64,000 nt of DNA from CAZHCG01 sp046484285 (GTDB lineage: Bacteria > Myxococcota_A > Polyangia > JAAYKL01). A program made the translations under genes and the position numbers. Within the stretch, counting starts at the first letter, position 1. Each line of letters starts with the position of its first letter. The notes beneath the pieces are model-generated. The model saw only the letters and a program-made list of their open reading frames with translations. It was not told the origin of the DNA and searched no databases. Shown here piece by piece: positions 49,441 to 57,927 of the stretch. The stretch spans positions 1 to 64,000 of the forward strand of contig JAWOBP010000156.1 in the NCBI GenBank assembly GCA_046484285.1. The letters are read 5' to 3'.

Positions 49441-50487
49441 GTGTCCGCCACCCGCGCCGAAGCCCTCCTCGCCGCCCTGCGGCGGCCGGACGGACCGTTC
49501 CCCCGCGTGGAGCTGGGCCGCTGGCCGACCCCGGTCGAGCCGGTCGATATCCGTACCGGCGACCACACCGCGCGAGTCTGGATCAAGCGCGACGATCTCT
49601 CCTCGAGCGTCTACGGCGGCAACAAGGTGCGCAAGCTGGAGTACCTGCTGTTCGGCCCGCGCCGCGCGGTGATCACGGCCGGCGCCCGCGGCTCGCACCA
49701 TTTGCTGGCAACCGCGCTGCACGCCCGCGCGCTGGGGCGGCCCAGCATCGGGATCGTGCTGGCCGATCGGCCCCGTACCACCCACGCCGACGCGGTGCAC
49801 GAGCTGGTGCTGCGCTTCTGCGATCGCGTCGTCCCGCTCGAGCACTCGCCGAGCGCCATGCTAGAAACCGCGGCTGGGCTGGCCGGTGCCGCGCGGCTGT
49901 CGCTGGCCTCCCGCGGAGCAACGGCGATCCCACCCGGCGCCTCCACGCCTCTGGGAACCCTGGGCTACGTGGCGGGCGGCCTCGAGATCGCCCTCCAGGC
50001 CGCGAGGGGTGGCTGCCCGCCGCCGGCGGTCGTCTACACCGCGCTGGGCACGGGCGGCACCGCCGCCGGGCTGGCGCTGGGGCTGGCCCTGGCCGGACTG
50101 CGCACGAGGGTGGTCGCGGTGCGCGTCGCCACGCGCCTGGTGGGAAATCGACTTTACCTGCGAGCGCTGGCCGATCGCACCCTGGCGTTGCTGCGCCGCG
50201 CCGGGCTGGTGCGAAACAGACCGCGGCCGCGCATCGAGGTCGACCACCGCTTCGTCGGAGCGGGCTACGGCCATCCCACACCGGCCTCCCGGCGGGCGAT
50301 TCGCGCCGCGGCAGAGTCCTGCTCCGCCGATTTCGAGACCACCTACACCGGCAAGGCGCTGGCCGCGCTGCTGGCCGACAGTGCCGGCGCGCCCGCCTCG
50401 CAGCCGCGGATGTTCCTTGACACCTACGGCCCCATCGAAGATCTGGACAGGGGTTCGCATGAGGCGCTCGGAGGTGAACCGCGATGA
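49441..50487 (+). CDS. D-cysteine desulfhydrase/ACC deaminase-like PLP enzyme
   Basis: The 348-residue fold-type II PLP enzyme has WIKRDDLSSSVYGGNKVRKLEYLL (PLP lysine in GGNKVRK), VITAGARGSHHLLATALHA, and the phosphate-binding ALGTGGTAAG. The family includes D-cysteine desulfhydrase and ACC deaminase. I use GTG 49441 (GGGAG at good spacing); GTG 49423, overlapping the previous stop, would add six residues. Its stop overlaps the polyprenyl synthase start. Confidence 0.85.
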   Translation: MSATRAEALLAALRRPDGPFPRVELGRWPTPVEPVDIRTGDHTARVWIKRDDLSSSVYGGNKVRKLEYLLFGPRRAVITAGARGSHHLLATALHARALGRPSIGIVLADRPRTTHADAVHELVLRFCDRVVPLEHSPSAMLETAAGLAGAARLSLASRGATAIPPGASTPLGTLGYVAGGLEIALQAARGGCPPPAVVYTALGTGGTAAGLALGLALAGLRTRVVAVRVATRLVGNRLYLRALADRTLALLRRAGLVRNRPRPRIEVDHRFVGAGYGHPTPASRRAIRAAAESCSADFETTYTGKALAALLADSAGAPASQPRMFLDTYGPIEDLDRGSHEALGGEPR

Positions 50488-51521
50488 GCGACGAGCTGCA
50501 GGAACGAATCACCGCCGCGGTGCGGCGTCGTCTCGAGCGCGTCTTCGACGAGGCCTGCGCCTGCGAGCCGAGCGGTCTGTTCCCTCCGCCCGCCGGGTCG
50601 CTGCCGCTCGAGCAGGCTCGCGAGCTGACGCTGCGCTCGGGCAAGAGGCTGCGCGCCGTGCTGCTGGTCTGCGGCGCGGCTCTGTTCGACCGGGACGCCG
50701 ATCGAAAGGCGGCCGTGATCGACGCCGCGGCCGCGCTGGAGCTGCTGCACACTTACTTCCTGATCCACGACGATATCATGGACGAAGACGCCACCCGGCG
50801 CGGAGGCCCGTCGGCGCACGTGGCGCTCGCGAGGCAAACGGGAGACGACAAGCTCGGCCGCGACCTGGCGATCCTGGCCGGCGATCTGGCGGTCGCCCTG
50901 CACGAGCAGCTGGTCGCCGGGCTGGAGGTGGACGAAGCGCGCCGCCGCACGACCGCACGCGTCTTCTCCGAGATGCATTTCGACGTCGTCCACGGCCAGA
51001 CGCTCGACATGCTCGGCGGCTCCGACGCCGAGGAGGTGGCCAGCCGCAAGACCGCCAGCTACACGACCGTGGGGCCACTGGTCGCCGGCGCGGCGCTGGC
51101 CGGAGCGGGAGAGGAACGCTTTTCGCAGCTGGCCGAGCTGGCGCGCCCGCTGGGCGTGGCCTTCCAGCTCCGAGACGACCTGCTGGGGGTCTTCGGCCTG
51201 CCCGAGGTGACCGGCAAGCCGGTGGGCACCGACCTGCGTCTGGGCAAGCGCACCTACGTGATCCAGGAGGCCCTGCGGCGCGCCTCGGCAAAGTGTGCCG
51301 CGACGATCGAAAGCGTGCTCGGGGACGGGTCGGCACCCGCCTCCGCGATCGGCGAGGTCGGCGCGCTGCTGGAGGAGATCGGCGCGCGCTCGGCCTGCGA
51401 GGAGCGGATCGAGCGGCTGGTGGGCGGCGCTCTCGAGCGGCTGGAGAGCGAGAGCTACCTGGACGAGGGCAAACGACTGCTGGCGCACGTCGGCGAGCGG
51501 CTGGCCAGGAGAATATCTTGA
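50484..51521 (+). CDS. Polyprenyl (farnesyl/geranylgeranyl) diphosphate synthase
   Basis: This 345-residue trans-prenyltransferase has GKRLRAVLLV, the first Asp-rich motif HDDIMDEDATRRGGPSAH, and the second region FQLRDDLLGVFG with GTDLRLGKRT. It condenses IPP with allylic diphosphates. The position upstream of the first motif (LLHTYFLIHDD) has aromatic residues that limit chain length, suggesting C15-C20 products, but this is inference. ATGA overlaps join it to both neighbours, in an operon with mevalonate kinase and phosphomevalonate kinase. Confidence 0.9.
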   Translation: MSDELQERITAAVRRRLERVFDEACACEPSGLFPPPAGSLPLEQARELTLRSGKRLRAVLLVCGAALFDRDADRKAAVIDAAAALELLHTYFLIHDDIMDEDATRRGGPSAHVALARQTGDDKLGRDLAILAGDLAVALHEQLVAGLEVDEARRRTTARVFSEMHFDVVHGQTLDMLGGSDAEEVASRKTASYTTVGPLVAGAALAGAGEERFSQLAELARPLGVAFQLRDDLLGVFGLPEVTGKPVGTDLRLGKRTYVIQEALRRASAKCAATIESVLGDGSAPASAIGEVGALLEEIGARSACEERIERLVGGALERLESESYLDEGKRLLAHVGERLARRIS

Positions 51522-52414
51522 GCGGCGAGGCGGTCGGCCGCGCCGCGGGCAAGGCGATCCTGCTCGGGGAGCACGCGGTGGTCCACGGCGAGCCGGCGCT
51601 GGCAGCCGCGCTCCCGATCGGAGTCGAGGCCGCCGCCCGCCCCGCTGCCGGTCCGCTCGCGGTCCACGTCTCGAGCTGGGACTACCGCGCCGCGATCGGC
51701 GACGGCTCGGAGGGAGGTCGCGCGCTCGAGGCGCTGGCCCTCTCGCTCGGGCTCGAACCGCGGGGCGTCGCGCTGGAAGCGCTGGCCGAGGTGCCGCCGC
51801 GGGCCGGCCTCGGGTCGTCCGCCGCGCTGGCAGCGGCCGCCGCCCGCGGGCTGATCGCGCTGGCCGGAGCCGATCCCGGCGAGGCGAAGCTGTTCGAGGC
51901 CGTCCAGGCCTCGGAGCGCGTCTTTCACGGCAACCCGTCCGGTCTCGACGCCGCCGTGGCGCTGCGCGGCGGTCTGCTGCGCTTTCGCCGCGGCGCCGAG
52001 CCGCTCGCGCTGGAGGCCGCCGTGCCGCCGCTGGTAATCTGCCATTCCGGCGAGCCCGGCCGCACGCGACTGGCGGTTGAAGCCTTCGCCCGCCGCCTGG
52101 AGTCGAGCGCGGAGGCGAAGCAAAGACTGGCGCGGATCGGAGAGCTGGTCTCAGCCGGCGAGGAGTCGCTGCTCGGCGGCGACCTCGTCTCCCTGGGGCG
52201 AGCGATCAACGAGAACCACGAGCAGCTCGCCTGGTTCGGCGTCTCCACGCCCGCGCTCGACCGCATCTGCTCAGTGGCCCGAGAGCTGGGAGCCCTGGGA
52301 GCCAAGCTGACCGGCGGAGGCGCCGGCGGCTGCGCGATCGCGCTGGTCGAGCCGCAGCGACGCGCGAGGCTCGCGGCCGAGCTGGCCGCCGCCGGAGTGG
52401 AGGTGGTGAGGTGA
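51518..52414 (+). CDS. Mevalonate kinase (GHMP family)
   Basis: Translation from TTG 51518, overlapping the previous stop, gives 298 residues. GHMP landmarks: GKAILLGEHAVVHGEPALA, PPRAGLGSSAAL (93-104, the ATP-binding loop) and KLTGGGAGGCAIAL near the C-terminus, with SGLDAAVALRGG carrying the catalytic Asp region. GEHAVVHG is typical of mevalonate kinase. It phosphorylates mevalonate, placing the mevalonate pathway in this organism. HMG-CoA reductase, diphosphomevalonate decarboxylase and IPP isomerase are not in the window. Confidence 0.88.
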   Translation: MSGEAVGRAAGKAILLGEHAVVHGEPALAAALPIGVEAAARPAAGPLAVHVSSWDYRAAIGDGSEGGRALEALALSLGLEPRGVALEALAEVPPRAGLGSSAALAAAAARGLIALAGADPGEAKLFEAVQASERVFHGNPSGLDAAVALRGGLLRFRRGAEPLALEAAVPPLVICHSGEPGRTRLAVEAFARRLESSAEAKQRLARIGELVSAGEESLLGGDLVSLGRAINENHEQLAWFGVSTPALDRICSVARELGALGAKLTGGGAGGCAIALVEPQRRARLAAELAAAGVEVVR

Positions 52415-53340
52415 GGGGATCGTTGCTGGCCAGCGCTCCGGGCAAGCTGTTCCTCTCCGGCGAGTACGCGGTGCTGAGCGGCGCCCCGGCCGTGGTCACC
52501 GCGGTCGACCGGCGGGCAATGGCCTACGCCGCGAAGACGGCGCCCCCGCCCTCCCCGGTGCTCGCAGCGGTGCGCCGGGAGGTGGCGCGCCATTTCGGCG
52601 TCGCCGGCCCCGGCCAGCTGCCGTTGGTGCGGGTCGACACCTCCGAGCTGAGCCTCGGCCGGCGCAAGCTCGGCCTGGGCTCTTCCGCCGCGACCGCGGT
52701 CGCGGCCACGGCCGCGTTGCTCGCGCTAGGGGGCGCCGGCGAGCTCGGCGCCGGCGAATTGCTGGCGCTGGCGGGCGCCGCCCACCGGAGCGCCCAGCGA
52801 GGTCGCGGATCCGGAGCCGACGTGGCAGCCGCCGTCTACGGCGGGACGCTGGAGTTCTCGGCCGAGCGCGAGCCGCGGCCGCTGGAGCTGCGCGGAATCG
52901 AGCCGGTCTTCGCCTGGACCGGGGTCGAGGCCTCGACCGCCGAGCTGCTCGCGGCCGTCGAGCGCCTCGCCGGACGGGACCCGGCCGCGCACCGCGACCT
53001 CGTCGCGCGGCTCGAGAGAGAGGCCCGCGATCTGGCCGGGGCCTACCGCGCCGGCGATGCCGCGGGCGTGATCGCCTCCTCGGCGCGTTACCGCGAGCTG
53101 ATGGAGGAGCTGGGGCGCGCGGCCGGCGTCGCGATCGTGACCGCCGCCCACCGCCGGGCGGCCGAAATCGCGGAAGGGCTGGGGGGGACGGCCAAGCCGT
53201 CCGGCGCGGGAGGCGGCGACTGCGCGGTGGCGCTCTTCGCGGAAAAGAAAGCGGCCCAGAGCTTCCGCCGCGAGTGCCGCGCCGCCGGTCTCGAGCCGCT
53301 GGATCTGCGCCCGAGCGCGGCCGGCGCGACGATCGGATAG
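52411..53340 (+). CDS. Phosphomevalonate kinase (GHMP family)
   Basis: The 309-residue protein starts at GTG 52411 in a GTGA overlap. ASAPGKLFLSGEYAVLSGAPAVV is the classic N-terminus of ERG8-type phosphomevalonate kinase; KLGLGSSAATAVAATA is the ATP loop, and AKPSGAGGGDCAVALF is the third motif. GRGSGADVAAAVYGG matches the substrate-binding helix. It directly follows mevalonate kinase in the same coupled operon, so the two act in sequence toward diphosphomevalonate. Confidence 0.88.
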   Translation: MRGSLLASAPGKLFLSGEYAVLSGAPAVVTAVDRRAMAYAAKTAPPPSPVLAAVRREVARHFGVAGPGQLPLVRVDTSELSLGRRKLGLGSSAATAVAATAALLALGGAGELGAGELLALAGAAHRSAQRGRGSGADVAAAVYGGTLEFSAEREPRPLELRGIEPVFAWTGVEASTAELLAAVERLAGRDPAAHRDLVARLEREARDLAGAYRAGDAAGVIASSARYRELMEELGRAAGVAIVTAAHRRAAEIAEGLGGTAKPSGAGGGDCAVALFAEKKAAQSFRRECRAAGLEPLDLRPSAAGATIG

Positions 53341-53380
53341 GCCTCGGGGAGCAAGAGGCGAGTCCTGCGCCTTGGGACAG

Positions 53381-54325
53381 CTACGCGCGACTCGGGATCG
53401 GCCGGTTTCGCGCGGGGGCTGCTCTTTCGCGGCGCATGCGCTCCACGTACATCCCGCAGTTGGACCCGATCTCGTTTTCCCGCAGGTCTCCGATCGACAA
53501 GATCGTCTCGTAGCCGAGCGACTCGAAGCTCTCGACCGCGGCGCGGCAGGCGTCCTCGTCGGCCGGATCGATCGCGCCGACCAGGCCGGAGCGACTCGCT
53601 GCGGCGGTGGGGTTGATCGGAGTCAGCTTGACCAGGAAGCGCTCCGGGGAGAACAGCGGCGCCAGGATATCGGGCTCGAGCGGCAAACCGAGCGCCGGCG
53701 CGAAGTTGAGTGATATCTTGCGATCGCCGCTTTCGAAGAACCGATCGCCGCAGGCGGCGATCCGCTCCAGCGGCCAGGTCCGGATCGGCACCAGCCTGCG
53801 GCGCGCTTCGGGGCAGGTGGTGTGCACCGAGAACTGCATCTGGAAACGCCCCCCGCCGTACAGCTCGCGCTTGACCCGCTCCAGCTCGGAGAACCAGCGC
53901 TCCCTGCCGACCGGAGCCACCGTCGAGATGCAGGGCATCAGCCCCGGCAGCCCCAGCCCGGGCAGATCCTCGAGCGCGGCGATCACCTCGTCGTTGAGCG
54001 CCGGCTCGCCCATCCGCGCGAGCTGGACCTTGACCCGCTTCGAGATCACCTCCCCGCTCGGAAAACGACTGGCGACCAGCGCCCGCACCTGGTCCAGGAT
54101 CTCCTCGCGCGTCAGCCTGCCCCTGTAGTCGCCGCCCGCGTCGCAGATCGGACAGCCGACAGGACAGCCCTTGAGCGTCGAGACGATCAGCACCCACTTC
54201 TCCTCGCGCCTCAGCGGAGGCTGGATCGACTCGACGAACTCCACCCGCGAGCCGTCGTCCAGCTCGCCGACGAAGACGCGGGCCAGCTCCTCGTTCCCGC
54301 TCGCGTCTACCACCTCGAGGCTCAT
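53381..54325 (-). CDS. RlmN-like radical SAM protein
   Basis: The 314-residue protein has a C-x3-C-x2-C cluster at Cys54/58/61 (GCPVGCPIC) as in RlmN/Cfr, followed by RMGEPALN, CISTVAPVG, FSVHTTCPEARRRLVPI and KLTPINPT, all of which align with RlmN landmarks. The C-terminal cysteine (Cys290, GSNCGMY) corresponds to the methyl-carrying Cys355 of E. coli RlmN. The second reactive cysteine (Cys118) seems replaced: VLIVSTLKGC has Ile where RlmN has Cys. It may not methylate rRNA. It overlaps the flavoprotein gene upstream by 4 bp. Confidence 0.8.
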   Translation of the reverse strand: MSLEVVDASGNEELARVFVGELDDGSRVEFVESIQPPLRREEKWVLIVSTLKGCPVGCPICDAGGDYRGRLTREEILDQVRALVASRFPSGEVISKRVKVQLARMGEPALNDEVIAALEDLPGLGLPGLMPCISTVAPVGRERWFSELERVKRELYGGGRFQMQFSVHTTCPEARRRLVPIRTWPLERIAACGDRFFESGDRKISLNFAPALGLPLEPDILAPLFSPERFLVKLTPINPTAAASRSGLVGAIDPADEDACRAAVESFESLGYETILSIGDLRENEIGSNCGMYVERMRRERAAPARNRPIPSRA

Positions 54326-55230
54326 CGTCTCTCCTCCTCTCCCAGCACCAGCCGCACCGCGCGCGCGGCGGCTTGCAGCCCGTCGCCCACGGCGATCCCG
54401 GCCTGACCCAGCGAGCCCAGCCGCGCGTCGCCGCAGACCAGCAGCCCCAAACGCGGCTCCAGCGGCAGCGGCCCGCCTTCCCCGCGCAGCGCCGGAACCA
54501 GTCGCCCCAGCGCGGCGCGGCGCCCCAGCGCGGCCAGCAGCGCATCGACCTCAAGCAGCTCTTCGCCCGCGGGTGTCTCGACGTACAGCGCCGCTCCGCC
54601 CGCGACCGGCTCGAGGCGTCTCACCCGGCAGCGGGTGCGCAGCCGGGCCCTCGGCTCGCGGGAGAGCAGCTCGGCCAGCCGGCCGCCGGCGCGCGGCCGG
54701 TCGGCGCGCACCAGCACGGAGACCTCGGCGCCGGCCTCGGCCAGCGCCAGCGCGCCGTCGAACGCCGCCTCGCCCCCGCCGATCACCGCCGCGCGGCGCG
54801 GCCGGGGAAACTCCTCCAGCAGCTCGCGCGCCCCTCGAAAGACGCGATCCGCCGTTTTCTCGAGACCGCCGACGCGCAGCGGCAGCGGCTCGGTTCCGGT
54901 GCACACCAGCGCGCAGCGAGCCCGCAGCTCCCCGCGCTCGGTGCGGGCGATCCAGCGATCGCCTTCCGGCTCGATCCGCGCCAGCTCCGACCGTTCCACC
55001 GAAACGTCGAAGCGCGCCAGGTGCTCGGCGAGACGGACGGCGAAGTCCGCTCCTCGCAGCGGGTGCTCCGGTCCCGGGTAGTTCTCCACCAGCCAGGCTC
55101 CGGCCACCAGACCGCCGGCGGCTCCGCTGCGATCGATCAGCACGGGCCGCACTCCGAGCCGCGCGCACTGCACCGCCGCGGAACAGCCGGCCGGACCCGC
55201 GCCGACGATCAGGATCGACGTCTCGCGCAC
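54322..55230 (-). CDS. FAD-dependent thioredoxin-reductase-like oxidoreductase
   Basis: The 302-residue protein starts at GTG 55230. The FAD motif ILIVGAGPAGCSAAVQCARLG and the NAD(P) motif AAVIGGGEAAFDGALALAEAG are present, plus a final LLVCGDARLG and GIAVGDGLQAA. The redox CxxC of thioredoxin reductase is missing between the two nucleotide folds, as in TrxR-like ferredoxin-NADP reductases and related enzymes. It overlaps the isochorismatase gene by 22 bp upstream and the radical SAM gene by 4 bp downstream; it could supply electrons to the radical SAM enzyme. Confidence 0.8.
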   Translation of the reverse strand: MRETSILIVGAGPAGCSAAVQCARLGVRPVLIDRSGAAGGLVAGAWLVENYPGPEHPLRGADFAVRLAEHLARFDVSVERSELARIEPEGDRWIARTERGELRARCALVCTGTEPLPLRVGGLEKTADRVFRGARELLEEFPRPRRAAVIGGGEAAFDGALALAEAGAEVSVLVRADRPRAGGRLAELLSREPRARLRTRCRVRRLEPVAGGAALYVETPAGEELLEVDALLAALGRRAALGRLVPALRGEGGPLPLEPRLGLLVCGDARLGSLGQAGIAVGDGLQAAARAVRLVLGEEERR

Positions 55231-55883
55231 GACTCCAGCACCTCGTCGACGCTCAGCACCACCGCCACCGCGTCGGCCATCGACCGCAGCGAGGCGACGT
55301 GCAGCTCCTCGTTGCGCGAGGCGGTGGCGTCGGCCGCCACGTAGACCTCGAAGCCGCGGCAAAACGCGGAGCGGGCGGTTGTCTCGCAGCACATGTGGGT
55401 CAGAACTCCGCTGATCAGCACCTGCTCGATCTCCCGGTCGCGCAGGATCGACTCCAGGGGTGTCGACAGGAAGGCGTCGTAGGTCGTCTTGCCCACGACC
55501 GGCTCGTCCTCGAGGGGGGCCAGCCTCTCGACGATCTCGGCCTGTGGGTCGCGGGCGTCGAGGAAGCCTCCGAAAAAGCGCCCCAGCATCCCGGCGTCCC
55601 GTTCGCCCTCGTGGCCGTGCCTGGTGAACGCGACCGTCGATCCCAGCCCGCGCCACGCCGAGAGCAGCTCGGCGATGCGGGGCACGGCCGCGCCCGCGGC
55701 CGGCAGGTAGCAGGCGCCCGCCGGATCGGCGAAGTAGCGGTTGGCGTCGATCACCACAAGCGCGCAGCGGGCGGGATCGAGGCGCAAGCGGGGCCGGGGG
55801 GCGGTCTGCTTTCTAATCTCTGCCAGCCAGCTTCCGACGCGCTTTTCGCGGTCGGCGTCGGTGATGTAGCTCTCGGTGCGCAT
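55209..55883 (-). CDS. Isochorismatase-fold cysteine hydrolase
   Basis: The 224-residue protein has the catalytic triad of the family: Asp46 (VVIDANRYF), Lys132 (VVGKTTYDAF) and Cys165 (GVLTHMCCETTARSAF). Related enzymes hydrolyse isochorismate, nicotinamide or other amides. The nicotinamidase metal-site pattern is not obvious. ATG 55883 begins MRTESYITDA; the frame is open further upstream. It is the first gene of a three-gene overlapping operon. Confidence 0.88.
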   Translation of the reverse strand: MRTESYITDADREKRVGSWLAEIRKQTAPRPRLRLDPARCALVVIDANRYFADPAGACYLPAAGAAVPRIAELLSAWRGLGSTVAFTRHGHEGERDAGMLGRFFGGFLDARDPQAEIVERLAPLEDEPVVGKTTYDAFLSTPLESILRDREIEQVLISGVLTHMCCETTARSAFCRGFEVYVAADATASRNEELHVASLRSMADAVAVVLSVDEVLESCARRRS

Positions 55884-55964
55884 CGCGGCGTCCACCCCCA
55901 AAAACGCGCGCAATCCTACGCCCACGAGACCCGGCAGGCAAGCTCGCTCAACAGAGTTTTTTCG

Positions 55965-56168
55965 GCCCTGGACCTGACCAGGGCGAGCTACGATCTCTCG
56001 CGCCGGGTGGTCTACTACGATCTGCCCGGGCTCTCGTTCCGCGAGTACCTCGCCTTTCGCCACGGGATCGAGCTGCCCGTCCTGGCGTTGCGCGAAATCC
56101 TAGAAAACCACGTCGACATCGGCGCCGACGACCGGATACCGCTCTACCTCTTCGGCTTTCTCTATTGA
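55965..56168 (+). pseudogene. Fragment of a DUF4143/AAA_14-type ATPase
   Basis: The frame reads ALDLTRASYDLSRRVVYYDL, then PGLSFREYLAFRHGIELPVL and ends PLYLFGFLY-stop. ASYDLSRR, YYDLPGLSFREYL and a Leu-rich helix are typical of the middle of DUF4143 ATPases; the Walker motifs upstream and the DUF4143 domain downstream are absent. It lies between the isochorismatase and amidase genes on the opposite strand and has no plausible start. Confidence 0.55.
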
Positions 56169-56196
56169 AAAGCTTCAGCTGCGGTGTCTGTCTCGG

Positions 56197-57804
56197 CTAT
56201 GGTGGCGGGGCGGCTCCTACCGGGTAGTCTTCCTCGGCGGCGAAGCGCTCCTCGAGGTAGCGCATCACCGCCAGCACCTGGTCCTCGCGCCAGTGACGCC
56301 CCACGACCTGGACCCCGACCGGCATCCCGGCGCTGCCGCGCTCCATCGCGATCGCGTCCCGGATAACGCGGTCCCGGCTCGCGGGACGGTCACTTTCCTC
56401 TTCCGCGCCCACGCGCCCGGCGGCCACCACCCCGGCCGGAAGGCCCACCAGGTTGAACAGGGCCGCGTAGAGGGCCGTGGCCGTCTCGACTCCGTTGCGG
56501 TTGCCGTCCAGCCGAAAGGCGGGCAGCGGGTGGGGCGGACAGACAAGCACGTCGACTCCGGCCCGATCCATCTCGTCGACGAACCTCATCCGGTAGCGGG
56601 TACGCTCCGCGGTCAGCCTCCAGTACTCCCGCGCGCTGCAGCGACCGGAGGCGGACAGCGCCCGTGCCGCGTACTCCTGGCCCGTGGCGCGCATCAACCC
56701 GGCAAGCATCCGGCGTAGCCAAAGAGGCGCGCCTCCCACCCGCAGAATCGCCTCCACGTCGCCGATCGGACGCTCCCCGTCCAGGGCCTCCCGAATCCAG
56801 GCTCCGCCGTCCGAGACCAGCAGAGAGACGTACAGCCGGGCCGCGTACGCCGGGTCGGGCACGGAGAACCCGGCGACCGGGTTGCCGTTTTCCTCCAGCG
56901 CGAGCGCGGCTCGGGCGACGACCCGGCGAATCGCCGGGCAGGGAGTGAAGTAGCCATCGTCGACGTAGGTGCCGACGCGGATGCCGTCCACCTCGGAAAT
57001 CGGTCCCGTGCGCCAGGGGACCGGAGGGGTCAGGGAGCGCTGCGGCAAAGGCTCGCCGGCGAAGCAGTCCATCGCCAGCTTGAGATCGTCGACCCTTCGC
57101 GCCAGCGGACCCGGTTGGACGATGATCCCCTCGAAGCCGACCAGATCACCGACGTGACCCTCGAAAAACGGGGAGTCGTCGTTGGGCAAACGACCGCCCG
57201 TGGGCTTCAGCCCCGATACGCCGCAGAAATGGGACGGAATGCGCACGCTGCCGCCCATGTCGCCCCCCAACCCCAGGGGAGAGCCGCCCGCGGCGATGAT
57301 CGCGGCCTCCCCGCCGCTGCTGCCGCCCGGGGTACGACCTTCGTCGAAGGGATTCTTCGCCGGCCCGTAGCGCGCGTGGCGGCACTCGTGGGAGATCAGC
57401 AGCTGGGGCACGTTGGTCTTGCCCAGGATGATCGCGCCGTTCTCCCGCAGGCGGGTCACCAGCGTACCCTGCTGGTCGAAAACCTCATCCGAGCGGTGGG
57501 CCAAACCGCAGCTGACCGGCGTGCCGCTCACGAAGAACTGGTCCTTGATCGTGACCGGCACTCCGAACAGCGGCGGCAGCTCCTCGGACGCGCCGCCCGC
57601 CCTGCGCGAGTCCGCCTCGCGGGCCTCCCTGCGAGCGCTTTCGAACAACGGCACGATCACGGCGTTGAGCCGATCGTTCAACGCCTCTATGCGAGCGATC
57701 AGCGCCTCGACGACGCCGACGGCCGTGGCCTCGCCTTCGCGGATCGCGGCGGCGATCTCCCCCGCGCCCATCTCGGCGATCTTTTCCGATGACACCTGGC
57801 ACAT
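56197..57804 (-). CDS. Amidase signature family enzyme (FAAH-like)
   Basis: The 535-residue protein has the Ser-cisSer-Lys triad at Lys87 (VTIKDQFF), Ser162 (PGGSSGG) and Ser186 (GGDMGGSVRIPSHFCG). The spacing of 75 and 24 residues equals that of mammalian fatty acid amide hydrolase. The substrate could be a fatty or aryl amide. It is not GatA: no gatB or gatC is adjacent, and the C-terminal part is unlike GatA. ATG 57804 follows GGGAGGAGC; a longer start is less likely. Confidence 0.9.
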   Translation of the reverse strand: MCQVSSEKIAEMGAGEIAAAIREGEATAVGVVEALIARIEALNDRLNAVIVPLFESARREAREADSRRAGGASEELPPLFGVPVTIKDQFFVSGTPVSCGLAHRSDEVFDQQGTLVTRLRENGAIILGKTNVPQLLISHECRHARYGPAKNPFDEGRTPGGSSGGEAAIIAAGGSPLGLGGDMGGSVRIPSHFCGVSGLKPTGGRLPNDDSPFFEGHVGDLVGFEGIIVQPGPLARRVDDLKLAMDCFAGEPLPQRSLTPPVPWRTGPISEVDGIRVGTYVDDGYFTPCPAIRRVVARAALALEENGNPVAGFSVPDPAYAARLYVSLLVSDGGAWIREALDGERPIGDVEAILRVGGAPLWLRRMLAGLMRATGQEYAARALSASGRCSAREYWRLTAERTRYRMRFVDEMDRAGVDVLVCPPHPLPAFRLDGNRNGVETATALYAALFNLVGLPAGVVAAGRVGAEEESDRPASRDRVIRDAIAMERGSAGMPVGVQVVGRHWREDQVLAVMRYLEERFAAEEDYPVGAAPPP

Positions 57805-57927
57805 GCGCTCCTCCCTTGCTCGGAGATCCGAATGGACACCGCGGACGCCGAAAAGTTCCGACCGGGAGCAGCGAAAAAAGGCTGCGCTCACTATGCAGGG
57901 AAAGAAAGGAGGGGCGGGGGCGGGAGG

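Noticed and set aside
53341..53380. Imperfect hairpin between the convergent phosphomevalonate kinase and radical SAM genes
   Set aside because: The stem is short with bulges and there is no U-run on either strand.
54171..56168. Plus-strand open frame of 665 codons
   Set aside because: It is antisense to the radical SAM, flavoprotein and isochorismatase genes. Only its last 68 codons look like a real protein fragment (DUF4143 relic).
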